Counted from the first letter of the stretch, positions 49,501 through 61,382 are shown. The stretch is 64,000 nt of DNA from Pardosa pseudoannulata (GCA_032207245.1 CM063498.1:94620301-94684300), one strand, 5' to 3'. A program made the numbers and translations. The notes: generated by a model from the letters alone, not told the origin.

Positions 49501-50295
49501 ACGTTCGATTGTTGCTAATAGCAATCAAACTCTTCAGTGCATTCTTGTATAACTCAGGAAGGTATCCGTGAGTCTTTAACGCCTCCTAATTTTGCCTAGT
49601 ATCAATAAAGCCCCTAAACATCTCTTCAACGCCCACAGTTGGGCAGTACTTTCACCTCGTTGAGAACATGTAATTAACTCAAGACATAAAAGCAATTAAC
49701 AGCTGTTAAAAACCTTCGGGATATTTATACGGCCCAAAAAGGCATAGTCAGCCATTACCTCCAGGGTAAAGATCTTAACTTTTCTTGCAAGATGTCCGAT
49801 GAGATAATTCATTAAGATAAAATAAGGTTAATGAAATACGATCATGAAGCTTATTTTTGTTTGTAGCTGCTAAAGATTATCTTGATAATCTGCCAAGTAA
49901 CTACTTAATTCAGGTGAGGTCCTTTTTTCTCCTTAAAGCAACAAAGCTTATCAAACTTTGATCTTTTTATTTATTTTTATTTATTAATTTTTACTGGAGA
50001 AATACGTTGTTCAGTGACATGTCCCTTTAATTTACGGTCACTCCTTACTGCAGTTACGAATCTATTTTATATTCTATGGACGTAAAGGCTATTTAATCCT
50101 TACATTCTCAGAACTGCCCTTATTCAATTTCTGTCCTTCCCTTCTTTTTTACTGTGATACTGATATTTGGGAATAGAAAACTGACAAAAATTTATTTGAA
50201 TAATGATTTGAATAACGTAGGTTTATTATTAGAAAACCTGTGGCATGCTCCAAAAGCCCAAATTGTTAATATTAAACTATAACTATAATGTAGTA
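49501..50295. other. No gene found
   Basis: Unique-looking sequence with no recognised motif. Confidence 0.4.
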
Positions 50296-50420
50296 AGCCC
50301 AGTGGTATTGAGGCAGCGCTATGTGCTTGCTACACACATGTCCGAGGATAGATCCTCAAGTTGATCAAGTGTGCTTAGGAATGAAAATTCCCTGAAATTC
50401 GACTGATTTTTTTTAACATT
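50296..50420 (+). mobile_element. SINE family C (tRNA-derived), partial copy 1
   Basis: agcccagtggtattgaggca gcgctatgtgcttg (A-box-like) and gtccgaggatagatcctcaa g (B-box region) align with the copies at 50718 and 52911. The downstream body is short or lost. Confidence 0.5.
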
Positions 50421-50445
50421 AGGTTCATAAAACCAACTCTTAACA

Positions 50446-50965
50446 CTAAAACCATGAATGACGTATAAAAGCATTTTTTTTTTATCAAATTTTATGTTTG
50501 TATTTAAGGCATCGCTTTTTGTTACCAGAGTTTATAGTTTCGAATTCCATAGATGACATGGATTTTCACACCTGTTTGGAATCGACTTTATGACAGTATA
50601 GCAAAAGTAGAATGTAATGCTCGAAGTCAAATAAAAAAATATCAATTAAGCTTAAGTTTTAAGGTTGTTAGACTCTAATAAATGATGTAAATGAAGTGTT
50701 AGAAGATATTGCTAGATAAGCCAATCCCAATGGCATTGGGGTAGCCGCTCGCAATCCCAAAACACAAGTTCGATGTTCAATCTTCGGGTTGAACAAGATT
50801 GAAGCGGCCTTTCATCCCTTCAGTATGTAGATAAACTGGAGACCAAGCATGCTTATGAACTCAACACTAGGAGTTTACCGTAAGGTTGACCATTTAACCG
50901 GAAAAATTGCGTCGCATCCCAAGGCTCTTGTTCTGGAGAACGGAGATTAGCACCTTAGACAACGT
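50446..50965 (+). repeat. Composite repeat unit, copy 1 (SINE-B-free)
   Basis: Starts cttaacactaaaaccatgaa, like a piggyBac-type TTAA end. It then contains a SINE-A-like 3' part (50523-50631: ccagagtttatagtttcgaa ttcc, tggaatcgactttatgacag, gtagaatgtaatgctcgaag tc), then aaggttgttagactctaata aatgatgtaaatga, then a SINE family C copy (50718-50965: tggcattggggtagccgctc gca, gttcgatgttcaatcttcgg gttga, tagataaactggagaccaag catgctta). The same order occurs at 52347-53125. The site gttagactcta at 50667-50677 is the intact, unoccupied counterpart of the SINE B target at 52553. Confidence 0.8.
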
Positions 50966-51049
50966 CCTTCTAGTGATATGTAGAGCCAGTTTTGTTTCAG
51001 TAACAATAGTACTAGTTGCCCTTAGAAACAATGAGAAGATCTGAAGTTT

Positions 51050-51440
51050 TGCCCTCTGGCGGAAAAGATTGGAGATTTTTTGCTATATAGAATTCAGATT
51101 GCAATAGCAAATAGAAGTACAAAAATATATGCTTACAATAGTCTAAAATGAGAAATTTTGGCATTATAGGGTCAAGAGTTTTGTTTTAAAGTTATGCCCG
51201 GCAGCGTTAATATGAACTGTGTTGAAATTTTTTGCTATGTAGAATGTAGATTGCAGTCAAAAAGAGAGGTTGTTCAGTTAGATGTTACAACAATCCTGAA
51301 ACGAAATTTAAAAATCCTGCATCTATTCACTTTTGAGGTATGCAAAATACGTACATACGTATGTACGTACATTTGTCACTCTCATATGTATGCAAGGTTG
51401 GTCAAAATGGATATACGTGTATAATGTTTCAAAGTTAAAG
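51050..51440 (+). repeat. Dispersed repeat R3 with palindrome
   Basis: Two related blocks (51050-51180 and 51200-51440) share tttttgctat.tagaat..agattgcagt. Further members are at 57530-57860 (gattacaatcaaaaatg, gatgttacaa..gt/atcct, aagtacgtatgtatag). A perfect 22-bp palindrome built from tacgtacatac and its complement lies at 51348-51369. The class is not recognised. Confidence 0.6.
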
Positions 51441-52040
51441 TTTACTTGTACGTGCATCCAGACATGACGCATTAACTCTCCTAATTAGATCAGGCAAGAC
51501 CAAAATGTATGAATCCGGTGAAATCTGAAGACTAGAAGTTCTCGCAATTACAATACTTCCTTTACTTCATACTAGGAAGTAAAAACAGTTCAGTATAAAG
51601 AGGTAAATCAAAAAGAATTTTCAAAAGTAGGTTGATAATTTTGAGAACAATTACTTATTTTTTAAATTTTCGATAGCAGATTAAGTCATTTGTAGTTAAA
51701 AGAAGAACATTTAATAAAAATAAAATAATATTGAAAAATAAATTAATAATAGCAAAATAAGTCTCCAGTAAAGTCTATGAATCACTAATCTAGTATATAG
51801 ACTTCCAATATTTTCCCTTTAAGAGTCCTGATTCCAGCTCGAGGCATCTACTCAAATAGATGACACCAGTTTCTTCATTGAAGTTGTGAAGACGTGCGTA
51901 TATTGGTGTAGGAAAGATGCTTGGAGAGTCACTCATGTAGACGTTTTTTAACCATTACAAATACATTCTATTCTATTTATTAAAAGATAAAAGTATGTAA
52001 GATTAGGATACAGCCCAAAATTTTCTCAATACCATGTCGT
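51441..52040. other. No gene found
   Basis: AT-rich sequence, no recognised motif. Confidence 0.4.
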
Positions 52041-52049
52041 GCTATCATT

Positions 52050-52095
52050 CAGAGGGCGGCCACATGGAGCGGCACCGAAAGGGGGAGGCAAAAGC
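52050..52095 (+). mobile_element. Possible hAT terminal fragment
   Basis: cagagggcggccacatggag cggcaccgaaagggggaggc aaaag has the CAG...GGGCGGC...GGCAAA layout of the hAT ends at 17931 and 34701. It is short, and no second end was found. Confidence 0.3.
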
Positions 52096-52346
52096 AATGA
52101 GTAGAAGCAATTTGAAGATTTCGTTGAAAACTTACTGCATGGCCTTTATCTTGAAAAACGTATTAGAGATAGAAAGAGTACTGAAATATTTAGCATAATT
52201 TTCTAAAACATCTAAACGTGTTATCTAAATTAAAATGCTCCTGTGTGCCTGGGGAGAAAGAACACACTCTTTCTGTAGAGAAAAGAACATCATCTAAAAT
52301 CTGGCTCATTTCTTTAATATCAGGTAAATGTTCAGGCTCGTACAAC

Positions 52347-53125
52347 AAACTTTTAACACTAAAACTGTGGAAAACGTATAAAAATAACAGTTTTTTATTA
52401 CCGGAGTTCATAGTTTTGAATTCCGTAGCTGACATGGGTATCCATAGCTGTCCGGAAATCAACTTTAAGAAGTAGGCCCTGGTCTCAATAGTGTCGAAAG
52501 AAGTAGAATGTAATGCTCAAAGCCAAATAACTTAAGTTGAAATTCTAAGATTGTTAGACTCTTATGTTGTTATTGTTGTTGTTGTTTCTCCTTTCGTTTT
52601 AACGGGCACCTCAAGGGCGAAAGCACTTCTTGCTCAAGTGAGTCCTCGTAATTTTGAAGCAGTGACCAAGAAGAAGACCCATAAGCTTGGCCTACCCAAA
52701 GGCATTGAGAACTTGAAGGACACCGTGATCATGAACATATTTACATGCCCCAGTCACCTTGAAGGAACACGGCGGATCTTAGACCGGCTCGGGCTCCGAA
52801 CCCACAACCCTCCAGTTACGAGAGCGTTGCCTTTGCCGACTGAGCTACCGCGACTAGTTAGACTCTAATAAAGGACGTTAATGAGATGTTTAAAGATGTT
52901 GCTAGGCAAGAAAAGCCCAGTGTCGTTAGGGTAGAGATTTGCACTCCCGAGACACAGGGGTTAGCAAGGTTGATTCAACTTTTCAATCCTTCAATGGGTA
53001 GACACACTGGGAACCAAGATGCTTTGGAACTAAACATTGGGGGTTCTGTGAAAAGTTAACCAGTTGACCACCTAACCGTGACATATATCTCACACCTCAT
53101 GGCTCTTGATCTCAAAAATATAGAT
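52347..53125 (+). repeat. Composite repeat unit, copy 2 (carries SINE B)
   Basis: Same order as 50446-50965: ttaacactaaaactgtggaa, SINE-A-like part (52394-52530: accggagttcatagttttga attcc, gtccggaaatcaactttaag aagtaggccctggtctcaa, gtagaatgtaatgctcaaag cc), then the gttagactct site split by a SINE B insertion, then SINE family C (52911-53125: gtgtcgttagggtagagatt, ggggttagcaaggttgattc aa, tgggtagacacactgggaac caag). It is diverged from copy 1 by many substitutions. Confidence 0.8.
52563..52856 (-). mobile_element. SINE family B, full length, with target duplication
   Basis: On the minus strand the head reads gtcgcggtagctcagtcggc aaaggcaacgctctcgtaac tggagggttgtgggttcgga gcccgag. It is cloverleaf-like: D-arm GTAGCTCAGTCGGC, five-pair anticodon stem CTCTC/GAGGG with loop GTAACTG, and B box GGGTTCGGAGCCC. 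A ~200-bp body (gatccgccgtgttccttcaa ggtgactgggg) and an (AAC)n-type tail (aacaacaacaataacaacat) follow. It is flanked by GTTAGACTCT at 52553-52562 and 52857-52866. The 105-codon plus-strand frame through it (52551-52868) is SINE sequence. Confidence 0.92.
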
Positions 53126-53955
53126 TATATGGTACAGCTATCTATGACACTAGATGGGTTGTAGAGACAGGGAGTTTAGTTTTAGTTTAGTTAAACAAAG
53201 CCTAATTTAAGAATTTTCAATGGGATTCATTTTAAAATGAATCACTAATTTGAAGACTAACAAAATTAATTCCCTTTTAACAATTAAAAAGAAAAGAATG
53301 ACCTATTAGAAATTTTTATATACAAGGTACTTTTAAAAGACAGCTCTGAAAGCGTGTAGGGAAATTGGTGAGTTTTGAAATTTAAATTTTTATCTGTATG
53401 TCTTTGGAAAGTTCATGGTAAGTACAATCCATCAACTTGTCAGTCAATCTAAAGGTTAAATATTCTCAAACAAGGAGGTTACTTCCTCAATGATTTCTCA
53501 ACGTTTTCTTGTTTTATTTTAACTTTATTTTGTGACGACGCGACCTATCGTAAAATCTTATGACATGTCGATTGCTTTTTGTGACATTCTTTGCATAGTC
53601 TAACTGTTATTTTTGTATGATTATTTCAATTTAATATCACATCTAATTTATTTTTGTACAACATATGTTGAGAGAGAAGAAAATAAGAGAATTTTACTCT
53701 TAACTGTACATAGTTTTGTTCCCTTTGGAAAGAAATCAGTATTTTACGTCAAAACATAAACGCTCCTCCCATTCAATGTAACCATATAAATAATAATCAT
53801 AACTTGATTTGCGTCTTGGTTGCGTACTTCTAAAATATTAACAGGCTTTTCTTAATTCATTTAAAATAGCTCTAAAACCATTTTTGTTTAGGTTTTTTTA
53901 ATAAAATTATATATAATTTATTTTTACAATTATTATTTTAAAAAATATTTTTACC
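53126..53955. other. No gene found
   Basis: AT-rich sequence with no recognised element. Confidence 0.4.
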
Positions 53956-53959
53956 CTGA

Positions 53960-54680
53960 ATTAGACCTTTTCTTCCACAGTTTTCAAACGAGTCATCATA
54001 CAATTACGATCTACATGTTATATGAAAGTTCAGAAAATTTCCTTAAAAGTAAATATTTTTAAACGTTTCTAAAACATATCACTGATTTTTAAAAATATCT
54101 GAAATGTAGTCACTTTTTGGTACAGGAAATCAAATTGCATTACTTCATTTAATCATAAATAATAAATTCATAGATCTTAATCAATCTGCATTTATTTGAA
54201 ATTAAAATAACCCACAAAAGGTTTGTAAAAGGACTGATTAAGGAATGTGTACAGTGCTCTTCATTTTGAGTGGAATAATAATTGGTCTGAAAGTAAATTA
54301 ATTTCTTAAATATTTTCAAAAGAATTTCTAAACATTTTTCCAAGTTTTAGACATTTTCTCCGCAGTTTTTGAACTAGTTATCATACGATTCCGATCTATA
54401 TTTTATTTTTAAGCTTGAAAAATTTCTTTTAGCATAAACATTTTCAAAAAAATTTTTAAACTTTTTAAGATGTAATCACGTTTTGGTACAGAAAACCAAT
54501 TTTTTTATTTCATTTCACTGCCTGTAACAAATGCATCGATCTTAATCAGCCACAATATATCTGAAATTAAAGTAACACTCAAAAGGTTTTCAGAAGGACT
54601 GATTAAGTAACACGTATTGTGCTCTTCATTTGAGTGAAGTCATAATTGGTCTAAAAGTAAATTAGCTTTCAAAATGTTCA
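53960..54680 (+). repeat. Tandem duplication, ~385-bp units
   Basis: ttagaccttttcttccacag ttttcaaacgagtcatcata (53962) recurs as ttagacattttctccgcagt ttttgaactagttatcatac (54347). Downstream blocks also recur: gatctacat/tatttat, tgtagtcac..tttttggtac ag, gatcttaatca, aaggtttg/tcagaaggactgatt aag and tcttcattt.gagtg.a.t.ataattggtct.aaagtaaatta. The minus-strand frame 54149-54343 falls inside a unit. Confidence 0.8.
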
Positions 54681-56253
54681 TAATTTTTTTAAAAAACATT
54701 ATTAATAAATGCATGTTTACCTAAATGCTTTTTTCAACAGAAATAGACTTTAAAAAAAAAGCTTGTACAAACCATAAAGAATTTTTTTCAAATACAAAAG
54801 CATAAATAATTTTTTAAAAGAAACATTTCCCAGCATTACACAACACTTTAAGTTTTAGTTAAAAATCTAGTAGAATCCCGGAACAAACAACAAGGTCCAT
54901 TCACATGCATATCAACCCTCTAACATGGCGGTAAAAATGACAAACAATGTTGATATGAAATTTGCTTTCATCGCCTAATGTAAATGAAGGTGTTTGAAAA
55001 GCTGTTGCCTTTGACACATTAATTTCTTTTAAAATTTATCTTAACGCCAAGTCATTTCAAGACATTACTTTTCATTCCCGTTTCCTAGGAATTTTTTTCT
55101 TCGCTTTGACAATCATTTGAACTCTAAGCGTGTAATTGACATCCAAAAATCTTTTTATATAGATACTATTACTGTTTAAATGAGCTCTAAAGGCTTGAAA
55201 ATATATTGACTCTTCAATGCACATTGATTCCGAGCGATCGACATTTCTTATTACGGAAAGAAAATGAGAAACCTGTCTCGAAACATGGTTGATGATCAAT
55301 GTGTGGCATCCTCTCGACTTTTCGTTAACTACTCGCTAATTACAATTTCGGTAATTTATTTTTAAAAGAAATGGTGCTTTCATGAAGAACTAGCAGATAC
55401 TTCTCTGAAAAGATTAATTACTGGATGATACATAATTTCTTCATCTCTGGAAAAGGTGCTGTCATTCCATCCATCATCCATTTCGGGGGAAAAAAATAAA
55501 AGAAAAGAATTCTGAAACTGATAAGAGACTCGGAGATTTTGGAGTTAAGTCACTTTTCCCCGCGTAATTATCATAATTTTTGTTTCTTTATATTTTTGGG
55601 GGAGAATTCACTGTCTATCGGATGGCAGTAGTAATTGTCGGGAAAAAATTCTTTTAATAGCTTGACACGTGGTCATTAATTTCGTCTTTTTTGGTCTGTT
55701 CTTTATAATATGATTATTGGCATTTTGACAAGAGATTCGTGAAAGTGGTGATCTGAGATTTTATCTTTGAATTCCAGGTTTTTCAATTATCTAGTTCAAA
55801 GAAAGTAAAAATAAGACAAAATGACAAGTTCTGGAATTGAAACGCATGCTATTTCTTTCAGAGAACATTTGAATATAACTGCTTGATACCTGACTTTCAT
55901 CCTAAATAAGTATTAAAGAAAGAATCTAGTAAATCTATACAGATAGATAAATCTATAAATGCTAGATTGAGTCTGTGCATGTTGAATCATTGAATAAGGT
56001 CTGACAAGAACTTTTACCTTCCTAAGATAATTTTCAAGATAGGAAAAGTAATTAGAAACAGTAGATTGTTTCTTAATTCCCATCTATAATAGAATCTAGA
56101 AAAGCACAATCTATGTCACTAGAAAGTTTTTGGCATGTTGAAGAGTTATCCAAAATGTCACAGAACTGAAAACGCTAACTGAGTAACTGAAAACGCATCT
56201 GATACTCAAACGCCTGTTTTAGTGAAGACATCAGAGCTCAAAATTATGTTTAA
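54681..56253. other. No gene found
   Basis: AT-rich, with somewhat more balanced composition from about 55070 to 55700 (frame 55072-55299 on the minus strand, no domain; ttttccccgcgtaattatca near 55555). No recognised gene or repeat. Confidence 0.35.
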
Positions 56254-56878
56254 CACTAGATTTACGGATGTTGATCATATACCTATTTTTACTGAAGTGA
56301 GCCAATTTGACTCATACAAGAAAATTGAAGTTTTTTGCAAAGAAAATAGTTCCAATTTAATTTAAATGAAATGTTTATTATAAAAAAAATTCATGGAAAA
56401 CATTTTTTACATATAAAATCTGTTTTTGAAACACATTTTCCGCAAACGTTTCTATTACAGTTAACACAATGGTTTCTACATCTGTTTCTTTTGCATGATT
56501 GTTGAACTTGACAATTCTTTCGTGCTTCAGTAGCATGAATTTCTGTCATTGGAAGTGTTCTCGACTTCTTCTCTATATTTACTTTATACTGTACTTTATA
56601 TACTTTATACTTTATATTTACTTTATACTATATTTATTACTATATTTATTTATTTTCATATACATTCTATGAGTCAAATTGGCTCACAACCGTGAAAATA
56701 GGTATACCACATTTGATAATAGGAAATGAAGGGGTCTGCGGGGAAGAGGAATGAAAGTTTACATATATTTTATTACTTAACTAAAAACCAACGTATGTTT
56801 TTGAAAAGGGATATTAAAGTTTTATATATAGTGATCAAATTTTAATGAGCCAAATTGGCTCGGTCCGTAAATCTAGTG
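56254..56878 (-). mobile_element. Internally deleted piggyBac element, 625 bp, TTAA-flanked
   Basis: TTAA (56250-56253) is followed by CACTAGATTTACGGAT. The right end read inward is CACTAGATTTACGGAC, bounded outside by TTAA (56879-56882). The 16-bp terminal repeats match at 15 of 16 bases. A sub-terminal motif also repeats inverted (gagccaatttgactcat near 56300; gagtcaaattggctca near 56670; gagccaaattggctcg near 56847). The transposase is deleted apart from its C-terminus on the minus strand. Confidence 0.92.
56391..56600 (-). pseudogene. piggyBac transposase C-terminal cysteine-rich tail
   Basis: The minus-strand frame reads NIEKKSRTLPMTEIHATEAR, then KNCQVQQSCKRNRCRNHC, then VNCNRNVCGKCVSK, and CKKCFP followed directly by a stop at 56391. 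The dense Cys pattern (including HCVNCNRNVCGKC) at the very C-terminus matches the zinc-binding cysteine-rich domain that ends piggyBac transposases and recognises the terminal repeats. It lies 137 bp from the left TTAA, as the 3' end of the gene should. The catalytic DDD core is absent. The frame has no suitable start codon, so it is a deletion remnant. Confidence 0.72.
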
Positions 56879-57050
56879 TTAAGAAAAGACTAAGTACAAG
56901 CCGTAAAACCGTATACCATGTAAAACTAATCTTTAAAAAAAATTATATGAACAACACATGTCTTCTTTGTACACCTATTAAGTTATACATTTTTTTTTTA
57001 TCTTGGTTGTATGATGCGTTATCAAAATATCATTTCGACATTTCTTTAAA

Positions 57051-57370
57051 GGTTAAAAATATGTTTCGTTTCTCAGAGTCTCATTGTACATTCGTACATC
57101 GTACTTGTTTCATCGTACATTCTCAATTGCTGCTGTCTGGCAATGACCAACCTAGTTAATATCTATCAAGTTGAGATGCTTCTTTATAATTCAAAAATTT
57201 TCATCTTTAAAGATAAAAATACGTTTCATTTCTCAGAGTTTCATTATACATTCGTACATCATACTTGTTTCACCGTCCATTCTCAAGTGTTGCTTTCTGG
57301 CAATGACCAACCTAGTTAATATCTATCAAGTTGAGATGCTTCTTTATAATTCAAAAATTTTCATACATTT
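57051..57370 (+). repeat. Tandem duplication, 160-bp units
   Basis: tctggcaatgaccaacctag ttaatatctatcaagttgag atgcttctttataattcaaa starts its core at 57141 and 57301 (period 160). The upstream part (aaaaatatgtttcgtttctc agagtctcattgtacattcg) is also repeated. Identity is high, so the duplication is fairly recent. The frames 56845-57159 and 57171-57437 translate this repeat. Confidence 0.88.
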
Positions 57371-57529
57371 AATGCTCCCTTTACTCTATCAGGAAGTAAT
57401 TAAAACAATAAAATTCAAAATAATTCTCGGCAAATAATTTTTGTTTCTGCCTTTAATTGCTCATTTAAAAATATTGTTAAAGATATGTGCTCTCACTGCT
57501 TAATAAATCATTGTTTCGACAGCTTAAGT

Positions 57530-57865
57530 CGATATCTCAAGTTAGAGAAGAGTTGTAGACCGGTAACATAATAGTACGTTATATTGAGATTTTTCGTTAT
57601 ATAGAGGGTGGATTACAATCAAAAATGTAGGTGCACAAATAGATGTTACAAAAGTTCTCAATACAAAGTTTAAACATTCTACAGCCAATTGGTTTTCAAT
57701 TCTGATCGACAGCTATAATATCCATTATATTAAATTTTCTAGTTAAACTGAATGCTGATTGCTATTACAGTCAAATATGCAAAACTAAATGTTACAACAA
57801 TCCTAAATATAAAATTAAACTTCTATGGATAATCGTTGAGTTTTGCGAGATATATAAGTACGTAT
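57530..57865 (+). repeat. Dispersed repeat R3, second locus
   Basis: Shares gattacaatcaaaaatg.agg, agatgttacaa, tgctattacagtcaaa and taaatgttacaacaatccta aa with 51200-51310, again in two tandem, diverged blocks, ending in the aagtacgtatgtatag motif. Confidence 0.55.
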
Positions 57866-60680
57866 GTATAGATATCACTTCGGAACTATAGCTTGTTCGA
57901 CGAGAGACCAAAAGTAAACAAAGTCAAGTGTTACCTGACTAGTCCTATTATTATACCAGTATCAACAATTCTATAACGTATCGTACGGGAAAAGCAGGTT
58001 TTGTTATTGCTCCTCTGTTACCTTATACTAAGCCTGTAGCTAACATAGGACATATAACATATGTAAATATCATAACAGAATATTTAGAAACTGCCCCAAA
58101 CAGAAAAAGTTTATAAAAACAACCCACAAAATACCTGAAGAGAAAATGGCAGGTGCAAACTCCAAATTTTTGAACGATAAAAAAACCAAACACGAAATCT
58201 GAAAGTCTAATATGGTCTCATAAAAAGGAGAAAGTTTTCAGTTTTGTTAGTTAGGAACAAAGACTACTGTTATTTGTAAAAGGAGCAATTATTTATCTAA
58301 GAGAAATTTTTAGTGTCATCTTAGCAAAAACTTATTAGAAGCATTTAGCTTTTGGCTTTGTATGAATAGGCTCCAGGTTTTTTTTTTCATCTCTCCCTTT
58401 ACGACACATTAAGATTCGTAACGTGGCTCAAAATATTCTTCTTCTTACACGGAAGCTGTCAGTTTTAACAACAAAGTTCCGACTCAAACTGAATAGAGGG
58501 GGAGCCATTTTCTCTCGTTTTGCTTTCTTTCATATTTTTTTTTTCTTTCTCTCTCTCTCTCAGAGTGGCCAGCACAGTATTAAAATGATACAAAACTATC
58601 TCATTTCTTCGTGACTCTGAACACACACACAAAAAAAGGACATCACAGTGGAGTCATAATGCTTTGTCCAGTCGTGATTTGGAGATATTTTATGTTTTTT
58701 AAGAGTGAGAATATTGCAAGGATCGTCCTGCTATGGAAGAAAATAGCGTAGCAGCTGCTTCCAAAGATCTTAACAGTTCAAATTACATCCTATTAAATAA
58801 ACGAGGAGAAAATATTTACAAAAAAAAAGTAAAATTTCAAGTTGGTGATAAACGTTTTTGTTATAGATAGCCTAACAAATACGCAATTAAAAACTGTCTT
58901 TTTATGACTACGTTTCAAGCAATGTTTTGGTGGAATAAGGGGTTTAAAAACAAAGAAATAGTTTGTTTTATTCAATATTATATTTTTGTGCGTGACTCGT
59001 GTTATTCTTAAACCTCTTTATTTTGTTCTGGGTATGCATTTTTTCTGTTCTTATTTAGCAAAATAACATTCTAGTATAAATTTCAACTATGTTTTTATCC
59101 TTAAAAGGCATTTCATTGTGAATAAGTTAAAATATTCTTTCACATTAAGAATTTTGATGACATAGAATTGGGCTAAGCCTTCAAAATTTACATTTTTTAC
59201 AACCAATTAATATAATAGATTATTTTTCTGTAAAAAAAGGCACTACTAAAATTATTTAATCTGTAAAATACATCAAATAATTAATCTATGAAAATAAATT
59301 ACAGTTAGTGATACCTTTGTAGCCTAAAAAGATAAGCAATTAGTAGAATTTTAATAAGTAAAATTGCTCTAATTTATTTATAAACTCATGTAATTCAAAT
59401 AGCCTCATTTATCAACTAGATACATACATTGATAAAATATATTTATCAATACTAAAACAAATAATTTTTATTTGCCTCGTTAAAATTATCAATCGCTTTT
59501 AGATCTAACTTCCATATCATTTGCTGATTACATATGTTCATTGCAGCGGTGCCTTACGATTTATTTAAATGAAGGTTCACAAAATAAATTTGTAAAATTA
59601 AAAATGTAAATTCAACGTAACTGGCAAGATCATGCCATGTTTACAAACAGAGATCCCACCACTGGTTTTTTGAATCATGATACAAATTAACATGAAAATA
59701 AAATATTTTCTAATTCTTACAGTTTAATTATTTAAAATACACTTAGTTTTTTTCTTTAATTAAATCTCTAACAGAATTATGGCCACGGTAGACTGTTTTA
59801 ATATTCAAGATTAAGGTTAGTTTTTATGTATATTTGAATATAAATAAGATTAGTAAATATTTTGATAAAAAACTTAAAAAAATTTAGGTAGTTTAAAATT
59901 ATCAAAAATGATACTTTTATTCATACAGAACTACCGAAAATCGTACTGATATTCATTGTCTATACTTGTTGTATCATAATTTGTAAAATGCTTTGTATGC
60001 CATATAATCTAAAAACAAACATTTCGATTGATAGTAATCAATGGAAAGGAAATTAACTACCCATAAGAAAGAACTTATATATCATTAGTTGTCGAAATGT
60101 CTGAATGCGATTTTAAGATGACATGCGATCTCTGATATCTTTCATAATTTTAAAATTAATCTCAAGTTATATTGTGAGGAGTTACAATACACATTTTAGC
60201 ATGTATTTGTAGTATTACAGTAATAAGTGTTTTGCAAAAATAGAAATTTCTTATTAAAAGAATTTTATGTACTGTGATGAAATTTTCAAATTGCTCTATC
60301 CACATTCATATGATTTCAAAATTTTGATTTTTTTCGGTCCATACCATACTTCTTCCTTTTTTATATAAACCAAACTATGCATAACATTTTATGCGGAAAC
60401 CCATAAAACTAAAACACAAAAAAGTATTTAAAATGTGCTGTTTTCATGTTTTTTAAGGCATAACACGAAAATTGTAATCTCTAAAATTATAAATAATTTC
60501 ATTCTTAAAAAAATAAACAGGTTTGTTTCTCACATTAGAAGTAACCATCGTGACATATCTAGTAAGATTTGGGTAGAAATGATATGCACGAAACATTTTG
60601 AAATCATGTAAACGACAAGGTTTTAAATTAAGTAAATACTTTCATCAGTCTTCAGTAACATCATTCTGTCTTAAAAATCT
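57866..60680. other. No gene found
   Basis: AT-rich sequence with a CT tract (58545-58561) and a short ACACACAC run (58621). Open frames up to 63 codons, none recognisable. Confidence 0.45.
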
Positions 60681-60684
60681 TTAT

Positions 60685-61221
60685 TATCATTTCTTATTTT
60701 AAATTACTTAAATATTGTCTGCATTATTTTCATACGTTTTATCACTGAACTTAGATATTACGTAAATAATTTTCTTTTATATTTGGCTTAAATAATAGAT
60801 TGGGTAGATATGTAAAATTTTTTAAATTTAATTATCGATTATTTTTTTGTTGCAATGAAAACTTTATCACCGTTATTAACAACTAATTCTATCTATCGCC
60901 AGGGTGTCGTGGAAACGATATTTTCATTCATTTACTTCCATTAATTACTGTTGATAAAAATGGGAAGAACTTAACGATAATTTCGAAGTGGCTAAGAAAA
61001 CTTTGAATTATCTTTCTAAATAAATTCAACGGGATTCTAAATTACATTCACAGTATCGGGAGACTTTAGAGGAGTATGAAGATAAACAAATTATTGAGCG
61101 TGTACCAGATAATTCTCAGCCAAAAAACAAAAAATTTATTTTACCTGCCTCATACGGTACTTTACAATTCTGGAAAATTAAAAATTTTACTGATCCCGTC
61201 GTATGACGGGCTATATGCTAG
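60685..61221 (+). mobile_element. Helitron copy, 3' end intact, 5' truncated
   Basis: From tcatttcttattttaaatta (60687) it is co-linear with 376-1147 of the window, including cttagatattacgtaaataa ttttctttta and ttaacaactaattctatcta. It has a single copy of the 125-bp terminal block and ends tgatcccgtcgtatgacggg ctatatgCTAG at 61221, followed by T. The stem CCCGTC/GACGGG is intact. The first ~370 bp of the family is missing. The frame 61076-61396 reads through the terminus and is not a gene. Confidence 0.82.
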
Positions 61222-61382
61222 TTTGAAAAAAAAGGTTCACAAAGTTTTGCATGCAGTCCGGAAGAACCCCTTGTACCAAAGTTCACTTATCATTTACACA
61301 CAGTCGTGCTCACTTACATCTATACTATACATTTTACTTATATATGCATGCATTAAATTTTTAATGACAATCGATACATCGT

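Noticed and set aside
52551..52868. 105-codon plus-strand frame (LLAQVSPRNFEAVTKKKTHK)
   Set aside because: It is entirely the antisense of the SINE B insertion and its target duplications.
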